Part shown: one piece after another, positions 1-10,579 of the stretch
Position numbering within the stretch: position 1 is the first letter of the stretch
Layout of the letters: every line of letters starts with the position of its first letter
The notes under the pieces: model-generated
Database searches by the model: none
Seen by the model: only the letters and a program-made list of their open reading frames with translations
Told to the model about the DNA's origin: nothing
Assembly: GCF_905163445.1 (NCBI RefSeq)
Contig: NC_053197.1
Coordinates: 11,160,001 to 11,224,000, forward strand
Source of the DNA: Pararge aegeria
Lineage: Eukaryota > Arthropoda > Insecta > Lepidoptera > Nymphalidae
DNA: 64,000 nucleotides
Direction of reading: 5' to 3'
Position numbers and translations under genes: made by a program

Positions 1-1191
1 AAAACGAAAATAACTAGTAATTTCTTTATGTACAACCTACCATAATACTGTACATAAACAAAGATGTTTACCTACTGTTAATACGGATTCATATCAAAGT
101 TTAATACAGCCCATAAAAAATCTGGGGTTTGGTTGTAGGTAGTTGGGTAGTTGCGATATCAAGTTCTGAAGTGAAATATTTATTAAAGAACCTAAAGCAG
201 ATTGTTAAAATATAATTTATTAAAAAAACGCTGAGGCGGTTAAATATTTAATTATTAATTTAAACAATAAGCTTTTTCCGAAGTTCGCTAAACGCAGTGC
301 GCAAATCCGAATCGAACTTTGGTTGCTTACGGTTTGAGGAGTAAAGTTAAAATTAATATCTTATTTGACTATTTTTAGGCCAACCCGGGAATCGAGCCCA
401 GGACGTCATGGTCCGTAGTTGAACAGGCAAACGAATAAATAACAAGCATTTTGCTTATACAACAATATTATACAACAATATATTTGCCTTTTTATCTCTC
501 TTCTGGCAACTATCGTTATCATAGTACTTGATTTTATATACAAAGTTAATGCAAAAATCATTATAAAGGATCCACAAAGACTAATATAATGAAAAAATTT
601 ATAATCAGACGTTGAGAATAATTTTAAATTCAAAATTCTTTCTAAAAGTTGAAATTACCTAATATGATTTTACTTATTATTATATATTACCATTTTTATA
701 TTCCATTTAAAGTTGGCGATGGACTGCGATCTCTGTAGCCTTAGTACAAGATTTGGTCGATCGCAATCGAGGAGTCGTTTTCAAGTATTTAACCCTGCAT
801 GATCAAAGTAAAATGGACTGAATGTCACTCGTTTTAGTATCGCAAATCTCGCACTTCTGATTTTTATTTTACTAATGTATTGCAAAAAGCCCTAGCTGGA
901 AAATTGTAGGCAAATTTGAGCTTTAAAAGAATACTTATAAGATCCATTTTACTACGATGTTCAAGTGTTTCCATACTTATGTGTTTGAAAACGACTCCTA
1001 GATTGCAAGTGAACATCTTGTACTAAGTAAGGGTGCTCATGATAGGTGACGGTTCTTGGACAGAATTGCATCTTTCTCCTATAAGACAAGAGGCATTTGC
1101 CCAGTGTTGGGTCATTAGTATGGTATAATATGACAAGGTAATGAGAATAAAGCAGGAATGAACTAACGAATTTCTTAAAATTAAATTTCAG
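1..1191. other. Left edge: probable intron 1 or upstream region of OBP 1
   Basis: AT-rich. 370-430 holds a minus-strand tRNA-like SINE head (CCCGGGAATCGAGCCCAGGA). No signal-peptide exon could be recognised. Confidence 0.35.
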
Positions 1192-3527
1192 ACGTTGTCA
1201 GACGAAGAGAGGACTAAGATCCATGCTGCACTGATTCCTTTTGTTGCGGAATGCAGCAAGGAATACGGTGTGTCTGAGGAGAACATCAAGGAAGCGAAGG
1301 AGTCTGGGCAACTTGGCAAAATTGACCCATGCCTGATGGCCTGTGTATTCCAGAAAATTAAATTGGTAAGACCAAACTTAACTAGCAGGAATGATTCTAG
1401 GCAAAGGAGAATCCAGTTGCAAAAGTTAAGGCCACAACTTCGCATCCAACCCGTGCATGTAACGACCAACCAGCATCGGTACTGTTTTAGTTTTTACATT
1501 CATCCTTGTGGATAATCATAGCTCAAATAAAAGAATAAAATTAATCCCATATAAATTAGTACGAGAAAACCGAGGAAAATTTGGGAGGTAGGTACTTAGG
1601 AGGTACATAGGAGGAAAGGTGGCACCAAATATCTCCATGACTTGAAATTTGTCGTTATACCTTGCAGGTCTCTTTTTTTTTAAGAACATGTGAAGTAAAA
1701 TTTTGGATGGCGATAAAATTTATTATGTATTTCTTGCACTACGATTGTCTGTTACCTCCTGGTTATTCTTCTTCATTTTCCTTATTTCTTACGCTATTAC
1801 CGATTGTTGTTATTGCACTGGCCATTTAAACAGTGAGTATTATTTATTGAAGATAGTAAAATTGTTTACAACAAAAACTAAACTTTTGATTATCATCAAC
1901 CCATTACCGACCAACTACAAGACATCTCCACCACTCATGTGAGGGTTGGTAGACTTCACATGCCTTTGAGAACTTTATGAAGAATTCTCAGGCATGCAGA
2001 TTTCTCACGATGCTTTCCATCATCGTTGTTTTTGATAACCATGCATTTTCTAAATCCAAATTGGCTTCCCGAAAGGATTCCGCTGTGATAACCATAAGGA
2101 ACTCACCGCACGTAATAAATACAATATTATTAAAGGCAAACATTACTTCTCTAAACTGGAAGACAATCTGTTCTTTTGGTTTTGGCATATTTGTAACTAC
2201 CGACCGCCTTGGGAAACATGCATATTTGTTTAAAACAAATCTTTTATTTTAGATCGACGAAAAGGGCTTGTTCGATTCTAACGCAGCTGTGGAACTAGTT
2301 CAAAAGTATATATCTAGCGAAGATGACCAATCGAAACTTGTTGAAATCATTGAAAAATGCAAATCAGGTAACTGTTTTAATATATTTACTTTAATTTTCA
2401 TTCATCAGTGATAAGGTATAGAAAGCTAGTTGGCAAGATGTAATAGAAGACTACCACTACACTAAAACACTACATTAAAAGTATAACATATACTATATTT
2501 GGAGAAATTATTGTATTTACAAATACTATAAATGTATGTTTTAGTTTTAACAGACTAACATATGTAACCTAGAAAAGAAAATTGAGAACCCTCATAGAAA
2601 TGACTTGAAATTGCTATAGTATTATTATCCTATGATAATATTTTTATGCTATTGCCATAGCAATTGGTGAAACTATTTGACCTTAAATGTGAACACAGAT
2701 GATGTTATGGTTGTCACTGCAAACTTTTTATGATAACTTTGATTTACATTTTTCTGTAAATAAGTTGTGGAATGAAAACTAATATCCCATCGGTTTATAA
2801 GCATTTCCAAAGTTATGTATCTCATTTATAGTTATATTTTATATTTTTCCACTATGCATACATTCTGAATCCGTGTGTTAGTCAAAATTGTAATCGATAG
2901 ATTCATCTAAATTTTTCGCAACATGATAAGGTCCTATGAGATATTTGATTGCTTCAAACGCACATCCGTATGAAAAGTTAGAGGTACGTGCCGGGGATTA
3001 TACGTGGTCCTCCCGATAGTGGATCTGATGTCCTAACCACTAGCCTACAACCGCTTTTCTAATAAATAATTACATTTTCCAGTTAACGACGAAGAGGTCA
3101 GCGATGGAGAAAAGGGCTGTGAAAGGGCAAGACTTCTTTTTGAGTGCTCCATCCCATTCAAAGATGCGGTATGCTAATTTTAATAAATTCTTTAAAACAG
3201 CTGTTATCAATTTAAATGTACCTCAGAGGAGAAGCCAGATGTTATGAAAATACTTGATCTTGAATTGTTCTACGAGGTGTTCTGTTTAGTTTGAAATTAC
3301 CTTTTTTTAAATTTCTCTTTGATGTGATTTTGCCAGATGCGCGTCCTCTTATGTGAGACAACAAACACAGACCTCTACTCATATATCTCTAGAATAAGTA
3401 GAATAAATAAAAGAATTATTAAAATTACTTCGAGAAACAAGATGGAAATCATTGAATTGCGCACGCAATTTTTGACTGTTACTTATACAATTATTTTTTG
3501 TTGCAGTTCGTCAAATCCCGCCGCTAA
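1192..3527 (+). CDS. Classic odorant-binding protein 1 (general OBP 56-like), 5' partial
   Basis: Exons 1192-1365, 2253-2367, 3083-3168 and 3507-3527 (stop 3525-3527) give 131 residues. The six OBP cysteines are at residues 21, 47, 51, 94, 109 and 118, with spacing x25-x3-x42-x14-x8, the classic OBP pattern. Proteins of this family are secreted and carry small hydrophobic ligands; those in sensillum lymph carry odorants. The segment VSDGEKGCERA is shared almost exactly with the other three genes of the cluster. Splice sites are GT..AG and phases are 0, 1, 0. The signal-peptide exon is missing: I found no ATG followed by a hydrophobic stretch and a donor in 1-1190, so it probably lies left of the window. 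The last microexon reads FVKSRR, unlike the FG(F/I) ends of its neighbours. The gene runs tail to tail with OBP 2. Confidence 0.88.
1893..3056 (-). mobile_element. SINE family C fragments in OBP 1 introns 2 and 3
   Basis: 1893-2028 is a SINE C 3' part with an internal deletion (GGCATGCAGATTTCTCACGA). 2957-3055 is a head part (TGTCCTAACCACTAGCCTAC on the plus strand). OBP 1 exon 3 lies between them. Confidence 0.5.
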
Positions 3528-3620
3528 GACGACATCTATGATTCGAACTATTTGTACTCAAGACCCTTTTTTGACCTACGTACTGTGGTTTTAATTGTTC
3601 CTTGATATTGTTATTACTAA

Positions 3621-3626
3621 AATAAA
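3621..3626 (+). terminator. PolyA signal of OBP 1
   Basis: AATAAA lies 94 bp after the OBP 1 stop codon, in a position normal for an insect 3' UTR. Confidence 0.6.
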
Positions 3627-4070
3627 GCAAAGTTATTATTGAAATATATTTCTTTTTATTTTACATTGGTAAGATTATAATAGTAAAAATAACAGCATTT
3701 CATGAAATAAATATTTGTCTAAAGAATAATAATAATAATTATTACTATGATGAAACAGTAAAGTTTTAATACAGGGTAATCTTCTGTAGGATTTGCAGAA
3801 ATTAGCAAATCAGAAGTTTGATGAGCGTACAAAAAGTGATTGCAGTTAATGATCAAATCACAAAAAAGCTATTTAAACAAAAGTGTGCATATTGCCAGTA
3901 ATTATACTGATCTGTTTCCTTTTAACCCCGTTCTTGAAGACAACAATGAAAACGTAACACACAGTAGGTATAATAGTAAGAGAGGCTCATGAAAATCCCA
4001 TGTAAAAAACTGTACACTGATTCATTTTATAAATCTAAGTGGGGGCTGCTCAGGTCGTGCTACGTATATC

Positions 4071-4076
4071 TTTATT
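4071..4076 (-). terminator. PolyA signal of OBP 2
   Basis: On the minus strand AATAAA overlaps the last base of the stop codon (TAAATAAAG). If this is the signal in use, the 3' UTR is only some tens of bases. Confidence 0.4.
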
Positions 4077-5237
4077 TAAAGATCAATTCCAAACTGAAAA
4101 AAAGATATTCTCAGGATTAAGAATAAAAATTATTATGTAAGTGCAATTATGTACAGCAATATTATTTGAATCTCACCTGCGATGCATTTTCTATCATGCA
4201 TTTGTAGGCTTTCAAAGCCCGTTCACAACCCTTTTCACCGTCATCAACTGGTTCAGAGTTAACTTAAAGAGAAAAAAAATAACAACATTGAAATGGTGAA
4301 TGAATCACCATTAAAGTAAGTGATATTTAAATTGCTTAAATTAAAAGCGAAAAATTAGAGTCTTTCTGAAAGTGAGACTGAAGTTTTTAAGGCTATCACC
4401 ACTTCCGCTTTGCAAATATTACCTTTAGTAATTTATTTACCTGCTGAACATGAATGGAGATAATCGTGAATAATGTTCAATTCTTCTTTATCGTTGAATA
4501 TTTTTGCAGCGAGTTCAAGGGCCGTTTCTTTTTGAAGCATACCAGCATCATCTAGCTAAATTAATTAACATATATATATATATAACTAAATTGGTTTATA
4601 ATAGTGATAAAATAGTGCCAATTCTATTGTACGTCAATCTCTAAGTAAATTGATTAATCTAAAAATGTACTATTCCATTCGATGAAAATAAACCACTAAA
4701 AACCAACAATTCAGTTTACTTTATTTCAGTTTACAACAGAATTTGCACCTTCGAACTAATAATTTTAAATCCACAATAACTTATCCATAAGGGATTATAG
4801 ATATCTAAATAATATTGAGATGCTGGTAAAAATGTGCAGGAAAGCTATAAGTATATTTGATTTATACTTACAACTCCTACTTTCTTCATGATACACGCTA
4901 AAAAGCAAGGCGCATTCTCTCCGGAGGGAAGTTTTTTTTCTCTTAGATCGCTTATATCACTTTCGGAAATTTCATATTCTTCCATACATTCCATACCCAG
5001 TTCTTCAAAATGTTTATGAATCTTTGCCCTTTGTTCGGGAGTCATTGCCTGAAAGTTTTTAGAATTACGATGTCAATTAGTTAGGTACTTGTTATCTTAA
5101 TGCAGTTACATATTTCAACAAGCAAAATCGTTATTAGATTGCAATAAAGGATTTCCGTATTTGACAATACTTACGAATGCTTCGAATAACATTAAATTCA
5201 AAAAGAATGCACCAGCCAAAATTATGAAACGCGACAT
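4076..5237 (-). CDS. Classic odorant-binding protein 2 (general OBP 56-like), complete
   Basis: Complement of exons 5175-5237, 4872-5048, 4441-4555, 4177-4262 and 4076-4093: 459 nt, 152 residues. The ATG at 5237 begins a 21-residue hydrophobic signal peptide (MSRFIILAGAFFLNLMLFEA), then the mature part AMTPEQR. Cysteines at 42, 69, 73, 116, 131 and 140 give x26-x3-x42-x14-x8, a classic six-cysteine OBP. All introns are GT..AG with phases 0, 0, 1, 0, the same as in OBP 3 and 4. The last exon is only 18 nt (FGIDL and stop). Introns here are short (83-316 bp) and I saw no SINE or LINE in them, unlike those of the neighbours. It is convergent with OBP 1 and divergent from OBP 3. Family assignment is firm; the exact subfamily is inferred from the motif GEKGCERA. 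Confidence 0.93.
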
Positions 5238-5300
5238 TTTGAAATACACCAAACGAGCTCCTCAATTCCACAATTTCTGTTAATTTTGATCGAGCTGCGA

Positions 5301-5310
5301 ATTTATATAG
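5301..5310 (-). promoter_or_regulatory. TATA box of OBP 2
   Basis: On the minus strand CTATATAAAT lies about 65 bp before the ATG. A start site about 30 bp downstream would fall near 5278 (AACAGA), which is not a perfect TCAGT initiator. Confidence 0.55.
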
Positions 5311-6150
5311 AGGACAAACTACTACTAATTCGAGTAATAACATACTAAGCAAGATTGTCATGCAATTTAATAAGTACATACAATTGAATTTTGGTAACTA
5401 ATGAGAATGAAATGACAAGCAACTTTATTAACACTTGAAATCCTAACCATCTAGTAACTAAATATTTTGTAATAATATTAAATCCACTTAAATTGTCACT
5501 AAATATATTATTAATTAGATTAATATTTATTTATTAATTTAAAAAGAGAAAAAAATAGTTGTGTCCGGTGCCATTACAGCCATAATTTACTTAATAATTA
5601 ACTAAAATTTGCACACGTTTTTACTATCTTTTTCGCAAAGACTCAATTTTGTCCAATTATTGTGCGAAATACGAGTATGACAAAAAAGTTATGTTACTTT
5701 TTAATTAAATTTTTTTGTTTTTCTTTAATCAGCTGCACATGTGGCAAGAGTCATTCTCTTCTCCCAAGACATGAAATATCCTGGATCAAATGTAGTTTAA
5801 GTAAAAATAGTTCTTTTGATCGAATAACATTGATTTGAATTTGAAATATATCTTTAACCACCCAGGTTTTCGTTATTTCTAACTTAACAATAGTGTTTGA
5901 AATGAAAGCAGTTACCAAATTTCTATTTATACGCAACACTAAATTAGGGAAATAATTTAACACTTTGCTAAACTGTTGATGACGCAAACATTGCAACAGA
6001 GGAGTTATACCTTCTATTATTTAGTTATACCTTCTTTTATAGCATTTATTGCTGCACAAATAAGGGTCAATCTTCTATGATATCACATTGTAAATTGTTT
6101 CTATTGTACTTCTACAAATTGGAGCATGTGTGATCACAGCTATTAGTTTG
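5311..6150. other. Divergent intergenic region between OBP 2 and OBP 3
   Basis: About 0.84 kb of AT-rich DNA between two head-to-head OBP genes. No repeat family of this window is recognised here. Short open frames inside have no OBP or other features and are read as chance. It must hold the upstream control sequences of both genes, but no individual site could be identified beyond the TATA boxes. Confidence 0.4.
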
Positions 6151-6160
6151 TATATATAAA
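6151..6160 (+). promoter_or_regulatory. TATA box of OBP 3
   Basis: TATATATAAA lies about 65 bp before the ATG at 6223. A start site around TCACTT (6188-6193) would have normal TATA-to-start spacing. Confidence 0.5.
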
Positions 6161-6222
6161 TGATTATTGCAGTCTATTTACACATTTTCACTTTAAGTAA
6201 CGTTCAAAAGGTGTTGTACAAA

Positions 6223-9200
6223 ATGTTTAGCAAAAAAATATTGTTATATTACTTCGTCATTTTAAAGCTTGTATACGTGAGTACCTGTATATACATGGCA
6301 ATGTATCTAATGCAAATAAATAGGATATAATTTTATAAGTGGTCAAAATCAAAACTTTCGTTATTAGCCGACATTTCATTTCGTATTGCAGTGACTCGCT
6401 TTGGTCTAGGAAAAAGCCCACAATAAATGGATATTCCTTTTTTTATTACCATCTCATCGTTTCGCTTAACGTAATGTTAGCAACCTAGTTAGAGCAATAA
6501 TTTATATCCAAGCACTCGGATCGTTGTAATAATTGTTTATGGGCATTTTAACTAAATACTTTTAAAACAATAAATGAAAATGATAAATATTATAGGCAGC
6601 AAACTCTGATGATTTGATGGAAGAATTCGTGCGGATGCTCATGGATTGTACCAAAGAGTACCCCATGACCGGAGATGACATAGAGCAATTAAAAAATCGG
6701 CAACTACCGGATAATGAGAATATGAGATGCCTTTTCGCTTGCGCCTACAAATCATCGGGAATGGTAAGTAGATTGATGATAGCTCGAAAGTGAAAGTCAA
6801 TGCCAAAAATATCTTTATTCAAGTAGACTATAGATGGCGTACGCATCAAAAGTGCCATCTTTACCCTAGACCAAAATAGGTCTGATTGTGAGGTGAGATG
6901 ATTGTGATAACCATATTCGTAAACTTAAAATTAAAGCTACGGGGATGCCAAACGAGCCCTAAGAAGAAGCCTACAACAAACTTAGCCGGGTTAAATTAGA
7001 CATTAGCTTTTCTTTCTAAGAAAGTTAAACCCTGGCTTTTTTAGTTAACACTGAGCTTGTTTTCACTTGTCTTCTAATGTAAACCATCTGTTCATTTCTT
7101 TGTTCAAAAAAACAAGTGCGATAAAATAAATAAAAACAAATAAAATAAAAAGTGACTATTACTTACTCGTATTACAATTTTATTTAGATGCCCCCTAATA
7201 ACTTACATTCAAACTGTAATAAGAACGCGCAAAAGTCTGGAAATATTCTGGAAATACCTCTACCACCGGTCTTCAAAGAACAATGGTGAACTCCCATACA
7301 TCAAATGATTAAAATATGCTACGACAATATACGCATCGCCAGTTTCGCCACCTAGCCGCAATGTAAGCGTGTTATGGGTACTTAGTTGACTGATTAATAA
7401 TTTTAATTCTTATAAAATACAGATAAACACCCACAGACACTGAAACACATTCATGCTCCTCACAAAAACATTTCCAAGATGTGGGAATCGAGCCCACGAC
7501 CTTGGACTCAGGGTCACTGCCCACGGCGCCAAACGGCCTTTGAGAGATTAGACAAAAAACACCAGATATACTCCAGTTTTTGAGAAAGTTTATTGGCACA
7601 TAAAAATCATACCTACTATAACCCTAAGTGAAGCATTCGAACTTTTTATAATAAAAACGAGCCACTGTGGGTGGGGGATATTATGTAGATACTAATAGCG
7701 AAAGAAATTTTATATAAGCAGCTTATCCTCGTCCAACACGCGGACGAAGACGGGAGAAACCGCTAGTGGTAACAATAAAATTGCACACAAATAGCAGCAC
7801 CTACTAATATTCTATTTCTCATTGATATATCTGATGGTACCTCGGCTAGGTCAATGTAAATAGCTGCAATTACACGGTCCGACTGTAAACACAAGGACAT
7901 TTGATTGTCAATTTTATACATTGTCCGGAAATGGCTTTTGGGTTCCTCTATGGTTTTATAAATTCTTTTTAACATACTTAAGTCCTCGTACGCTTATCCT
8001 ATCCTATCCTACTAATATTATAAATGCGTAAGTTTGTATGGATGGACGTCTCATAAACAAATCACATGCACACTTCTCAGGATAGCGCAAATTGAACTGA
8101 ACTTCGTTCTAGAATGCACCGTGGCTGAGTGTCTGTGTGTGCGTTGTGGCGCCCGCCATTCTTCACGTGTTTTGTTTATGGAGGTATTCCATTTTACCCA
8201 CTACTTCCAGCTTGTCCTCCCTTCCCCTAAATTAAAAACGCACATAACTCCGAAAAGCCATTGGTGCGTGCCGAAGCTCGAACTCGTTCTCCACGTAAGT
8301 AAAGCCGATGCCTAACCCACTAGGCTATCACCAATACCTGTTTATTGTGTGAACTTCTTTATTGATATAAGGATTTACTTTGTAGATGGATGATCAAGGG
8401 ATGCTCTCAGTCGAAGGGGCCAATAATCGTGCCGAGGAATATTTGGCTGATGACCCTGAAAAGTTGGCTAAGGCCAGAGATTTTACTGATGCATGCAAGA
8501 GTGGTATGTTATTAGGAGGAATACCATTTCATGAAACTGCGATGATAAACAGCAACCGACGCTTATTCCAATGCTTATGGTTTGGCATTCTTTTTGAGGG
8601 AAATTTACCGACATAAGGAGCAATGAGTTACTTTGAAATATACTTTTCCTTTGATAATCATGATCGTCATCATCATTTGTAGTCTATTAATTTCTTGTTA
8701 CTGGTCGTAGGTGTTTTCTTTTATTCCGTGTGAGGCTCCCCTGTCCTGACAGGGATTTAGAGCTTGGAAACTCCATGATACTAAAAGGTAGGTTGGCGGA
8801 ATAATGGCTGATGACGGATTAATGGCCTAGTTTTCAACAGCATTAATTTTCAACATTTGCCTGTACAGGGAATTTCTTCACCCAAAAATTTTTAGGCTCG
8901 GTCCGGGAATCGAACTCTGGTTCTGCAGCATGTTTAGGTATTGAACGTTCCTGTCTACTCGACCAATGAGGAGACATTTAAGTGTGAGATTTGCGCCCCG
9001 TTCTTGCTACTTCAGCTTAGCAACTAATAATTATTGAGCTAAAAGTAGGTCATTCGATGTTTTCATCACGTCGAGATGCTCCGAGCATAGCCCTCTCAAT
9101 CGTCCACTTCTTCATAGAAGTCGTTTTAGCAGGATACCGACTGTGTGCTACAATATTTTATTTTGTTTCAGTTAATGACGTAGAAGTTTCGGATGGTGAA

Positions 9201-10085
9201 AAAGGTTGCGAAAGAGCTGCTCTTATCTTCAAATGCAGTGTCGACAAAGCTTCAGAGGTTTATTTTCTTTTCCTTCTATTTCTTTCTTTTATCCATACCT
9301 ATTTGCATAAGCAGCAGAGAGAGGATTTTTCTGGGATATTATTTCTATAGTTATAATTGATGGACCAAGCAAATGGTAGTAAGTGGGAAACCATGGCCTA
9401 TAAAAAGGGCAACACTTCGAAGGGCATGAAAGAAACACGTCCTATAAATTACCACTCCGTATCCTCAACCTGAGCCGTAGGTTTTAAGCCTAAAGTGCTT
9501 GTAACTAAATCGGCAACCACGCCCTTCAGACCGGAACATAGCAATGCTGCTTGGCATTATGACATAATCATGGCGACAGTATTTCCCAGGACGAGATTCG
9601 TGATAAAAAGATAAGGAGTTTCCAAGTTCGATTCCCAGCATTTGAGAATTGATAATTTCTGATTTTTCTCTGGTCATGTCTGGTGGGGGGCTCCGGCCAT
9701 AGATAGTTACCATCCTACCGACGTGCCACTAGCGTTCCGGTACGATATCGCGTAGAAACCGATTAGGAGTATGGTTTAAATATAACTGGCATACTCTCTA
9801 ACAGGTCCCTTACAATTTACCGGTGAGACTACAGTCAAGAGTACTTGTAGTGGAATAAAAAAAACAAAACGTCGAAATTATCGATCACCTGATCCCCAAA
9901 ATAAGTATATAAACAATTTATATACATAACCAAAATTAGGTCCATCACAATGTCGTCAGACATTGTGATGGACCTAATTCATAAGAAATAAATTCTAACA
10001 ATAAAAATTTGATTGACAACCTTCTTGAAAGTTGGTTTAAAAATATATTATTTTTTCTTTATTTCAGTTTGGCTTCGAGGTATAA
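6223..10085 (+). CDS. Classic odorant-binding protein 3 (general OBP 56-like), complete
   Basis: Exons 6223-6276, 6596-6763, 8386-8503, 9172-9257 and 10068-10085: 444 nt, 147 residues. Exon 1 encodes the signal peptide MFSKKILLYYFVILKLVY; the mature part begins AANSDDLMEE. Cysteines at 36, 63, 67, 111, 126 and 135 give x26-x3-x43-x14-x8. Exon 4 (VSDGEKGCERAALIFKC) is nearly identical in style to OBP 1. The last exon is an 18-nt microexon, FGFEV and stop. Introns are GT..AG with phases 0, 0, 1, 0; the exon 4 donor GTTTAT is weak outside the GT. Introns 2 and 4 carry a LINE 3' end, SINEs, and a perfect 21-bp hairpin (9934-9979), so this gene is much longer than OBP 2. Predicted role is secreted transport of small hydrophobic ligands. 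Confidence 0.92.
6795..7005 (-). mobile_element. LINE 3' end, family D copy 1, in OBP 3 intron 2
   Basis: The minus strand carries the recurring tail with the words AACTTAGCCGGGTT and TTCAAGTAGAC, reversed, as found at 23.9, 33.7, 35.8 and 45.5 kb. It looks like a 5'-truncated non-LTR retrotransposon end. Confidence 0.55.
7315..7540 (-). mobile_element. tRNA-derived SINE, family A copy 1
   Basis: Read on the minus strand it begins GGCCGTTTGGCGCC, has a tRNA box B-like GTGGGCTCGATTCCCAC, the mid part with the words CAGTGTCTGTGGGTGTTTAT, and ends at the TGTCGTAGCATATTTT tail. It is the same family as the full copy at 51899-52150. It lies in OBP 3 intron 2. Confidence 0.75.
8000..8060 (+). mobile_element. 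Helitron-like (Lep1-type) left end
   Basis: The words CCTACTAATATTATAAATGC followed by GTAAGTTTGTATGG match the common start of small lepidopteran Helitron-like repeats, as I know them. The right end was not found. Confidence 0.4.
8236..8333 (-). mobile_element. SINE family C, head fragment
   Basis: The minus strand carries a tRNA-like head with GATAGCCTAGTGGGTTAGGC and the GTTCGAGCTTCGGCACG box B region, then breaks off. It is the same family as the copy at 57052-57358. Confidence 0.55.
9365..9612 (+). mobile_element. Family H non-autonomous element, copy 1
   Basis: It contains the recurring words GTAAGTGGGAAACCATGGCC, GGGCATG, AACCTGAG and ACGCCCTTCA, ending in a variant of GCTCTGCTACAAAAAG. 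Related copies lie at 43.8, 44.8, 54.9, 58.2 and 58.9 kb. Confidence 0.5.
9618..9862 (+). mobile_element. tRNA-derived SINE, family B copy
   Basis: It has the box B-like GTTCGATTCCCAGC, the TTTCTGATTTTTCTCTGGTC core, the CGTAGAAACCGATTAGG motif and an AATAAAAAAAA tail. It follows the family H element directly, inside OBP 3 intron 4. Confidence 0.65.
9934..9979. repeat. Perfect 21-bp hairpin in OBP 3 intron 4
   Basis: Arms 9934-9954 and 9959-9979 are exact reverse complements (AATTAGGTCCATCACAATGT plus C), with a 4-nt loop GTCA. No transposon ends are visible at its borders. It lies about 90 bp upstream of the microexon of OBP 3. Confidence 0.9.
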
Positions 10086-10304
10086 CTACTCTATCGACCT
10101 GTTATAAGTAAATAGAATATAGAGAACCAACGTACTGACGCAATACGTAAAGAACCAAAGAGAGTAAATTGGTTTAGTAATTTTGTTAAAATTATAAATA
10201 AGTAGGCGTATTTTTAATGCAATTATATTTAATTTGCGTAAACTTTTTAATATAATTCTGTACTAACATGAATAGTTTTAAATGAATTATTTTGATGCGT
10301 AAAT

Positions 10305-10310
10305 AATAAA
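10305..10310 (+). terminator. PolyA signal of OBP 3
   Basis: AATAAA about 220 bp after the stop codon. A second AATAAA lies at 10382-10387. Confidence 0.4.
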
Positions 10311-10454
10311 TATTTCAATTGGCAATAATGTAGACCATTTTATCCACCGATAGGTATTATTAACATATATTATTATTTTTAAATAAAATAATTGCTAAAC
10401 AATTGATGTTTTATTTGATCCTATTTTTGATATCAAGTCAATTACATGTTTATC

Positions 10455-10490
10455 TATATAAATCCATGTTCGCAATAACATTTATTCAGT
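10455..10490 (+). promoter_or_regulatory. Core promoter of OBP 4 (TATA + TCAGT initiator)
   Basis: TATATAAA begins at 10455 and the arthropod initiator TCAGT lies at 10486-10490, 31 bp later. The predicted 5' UTR to the ATG at 10580 is about 90 nt. This is the clearest core promoter in the window. Confidence 0.7.
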
Positions 10491-10579
10491 AAGCACACGT
10501 ACCTACTTTTATATATATATTGGAAATAGGAAAAATATTGCGAAAGCAGCTGAAGAAGTGGAATAAAATATAAACCAAA

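Noticed and set aside
589..612. ATG AAA AAA TTT ATA ATC as the signal-peptide exon of OBP 1
   Set aside because: The frame stops after eight codons and has no donor.
7372..7599. 75-aa minus-strand open frame
   Set aside because: It is a reading of a SINE A copy; the GAVGSDPESKVVGSIPTSW-type peptide is the known translation of the tRNA-like head.
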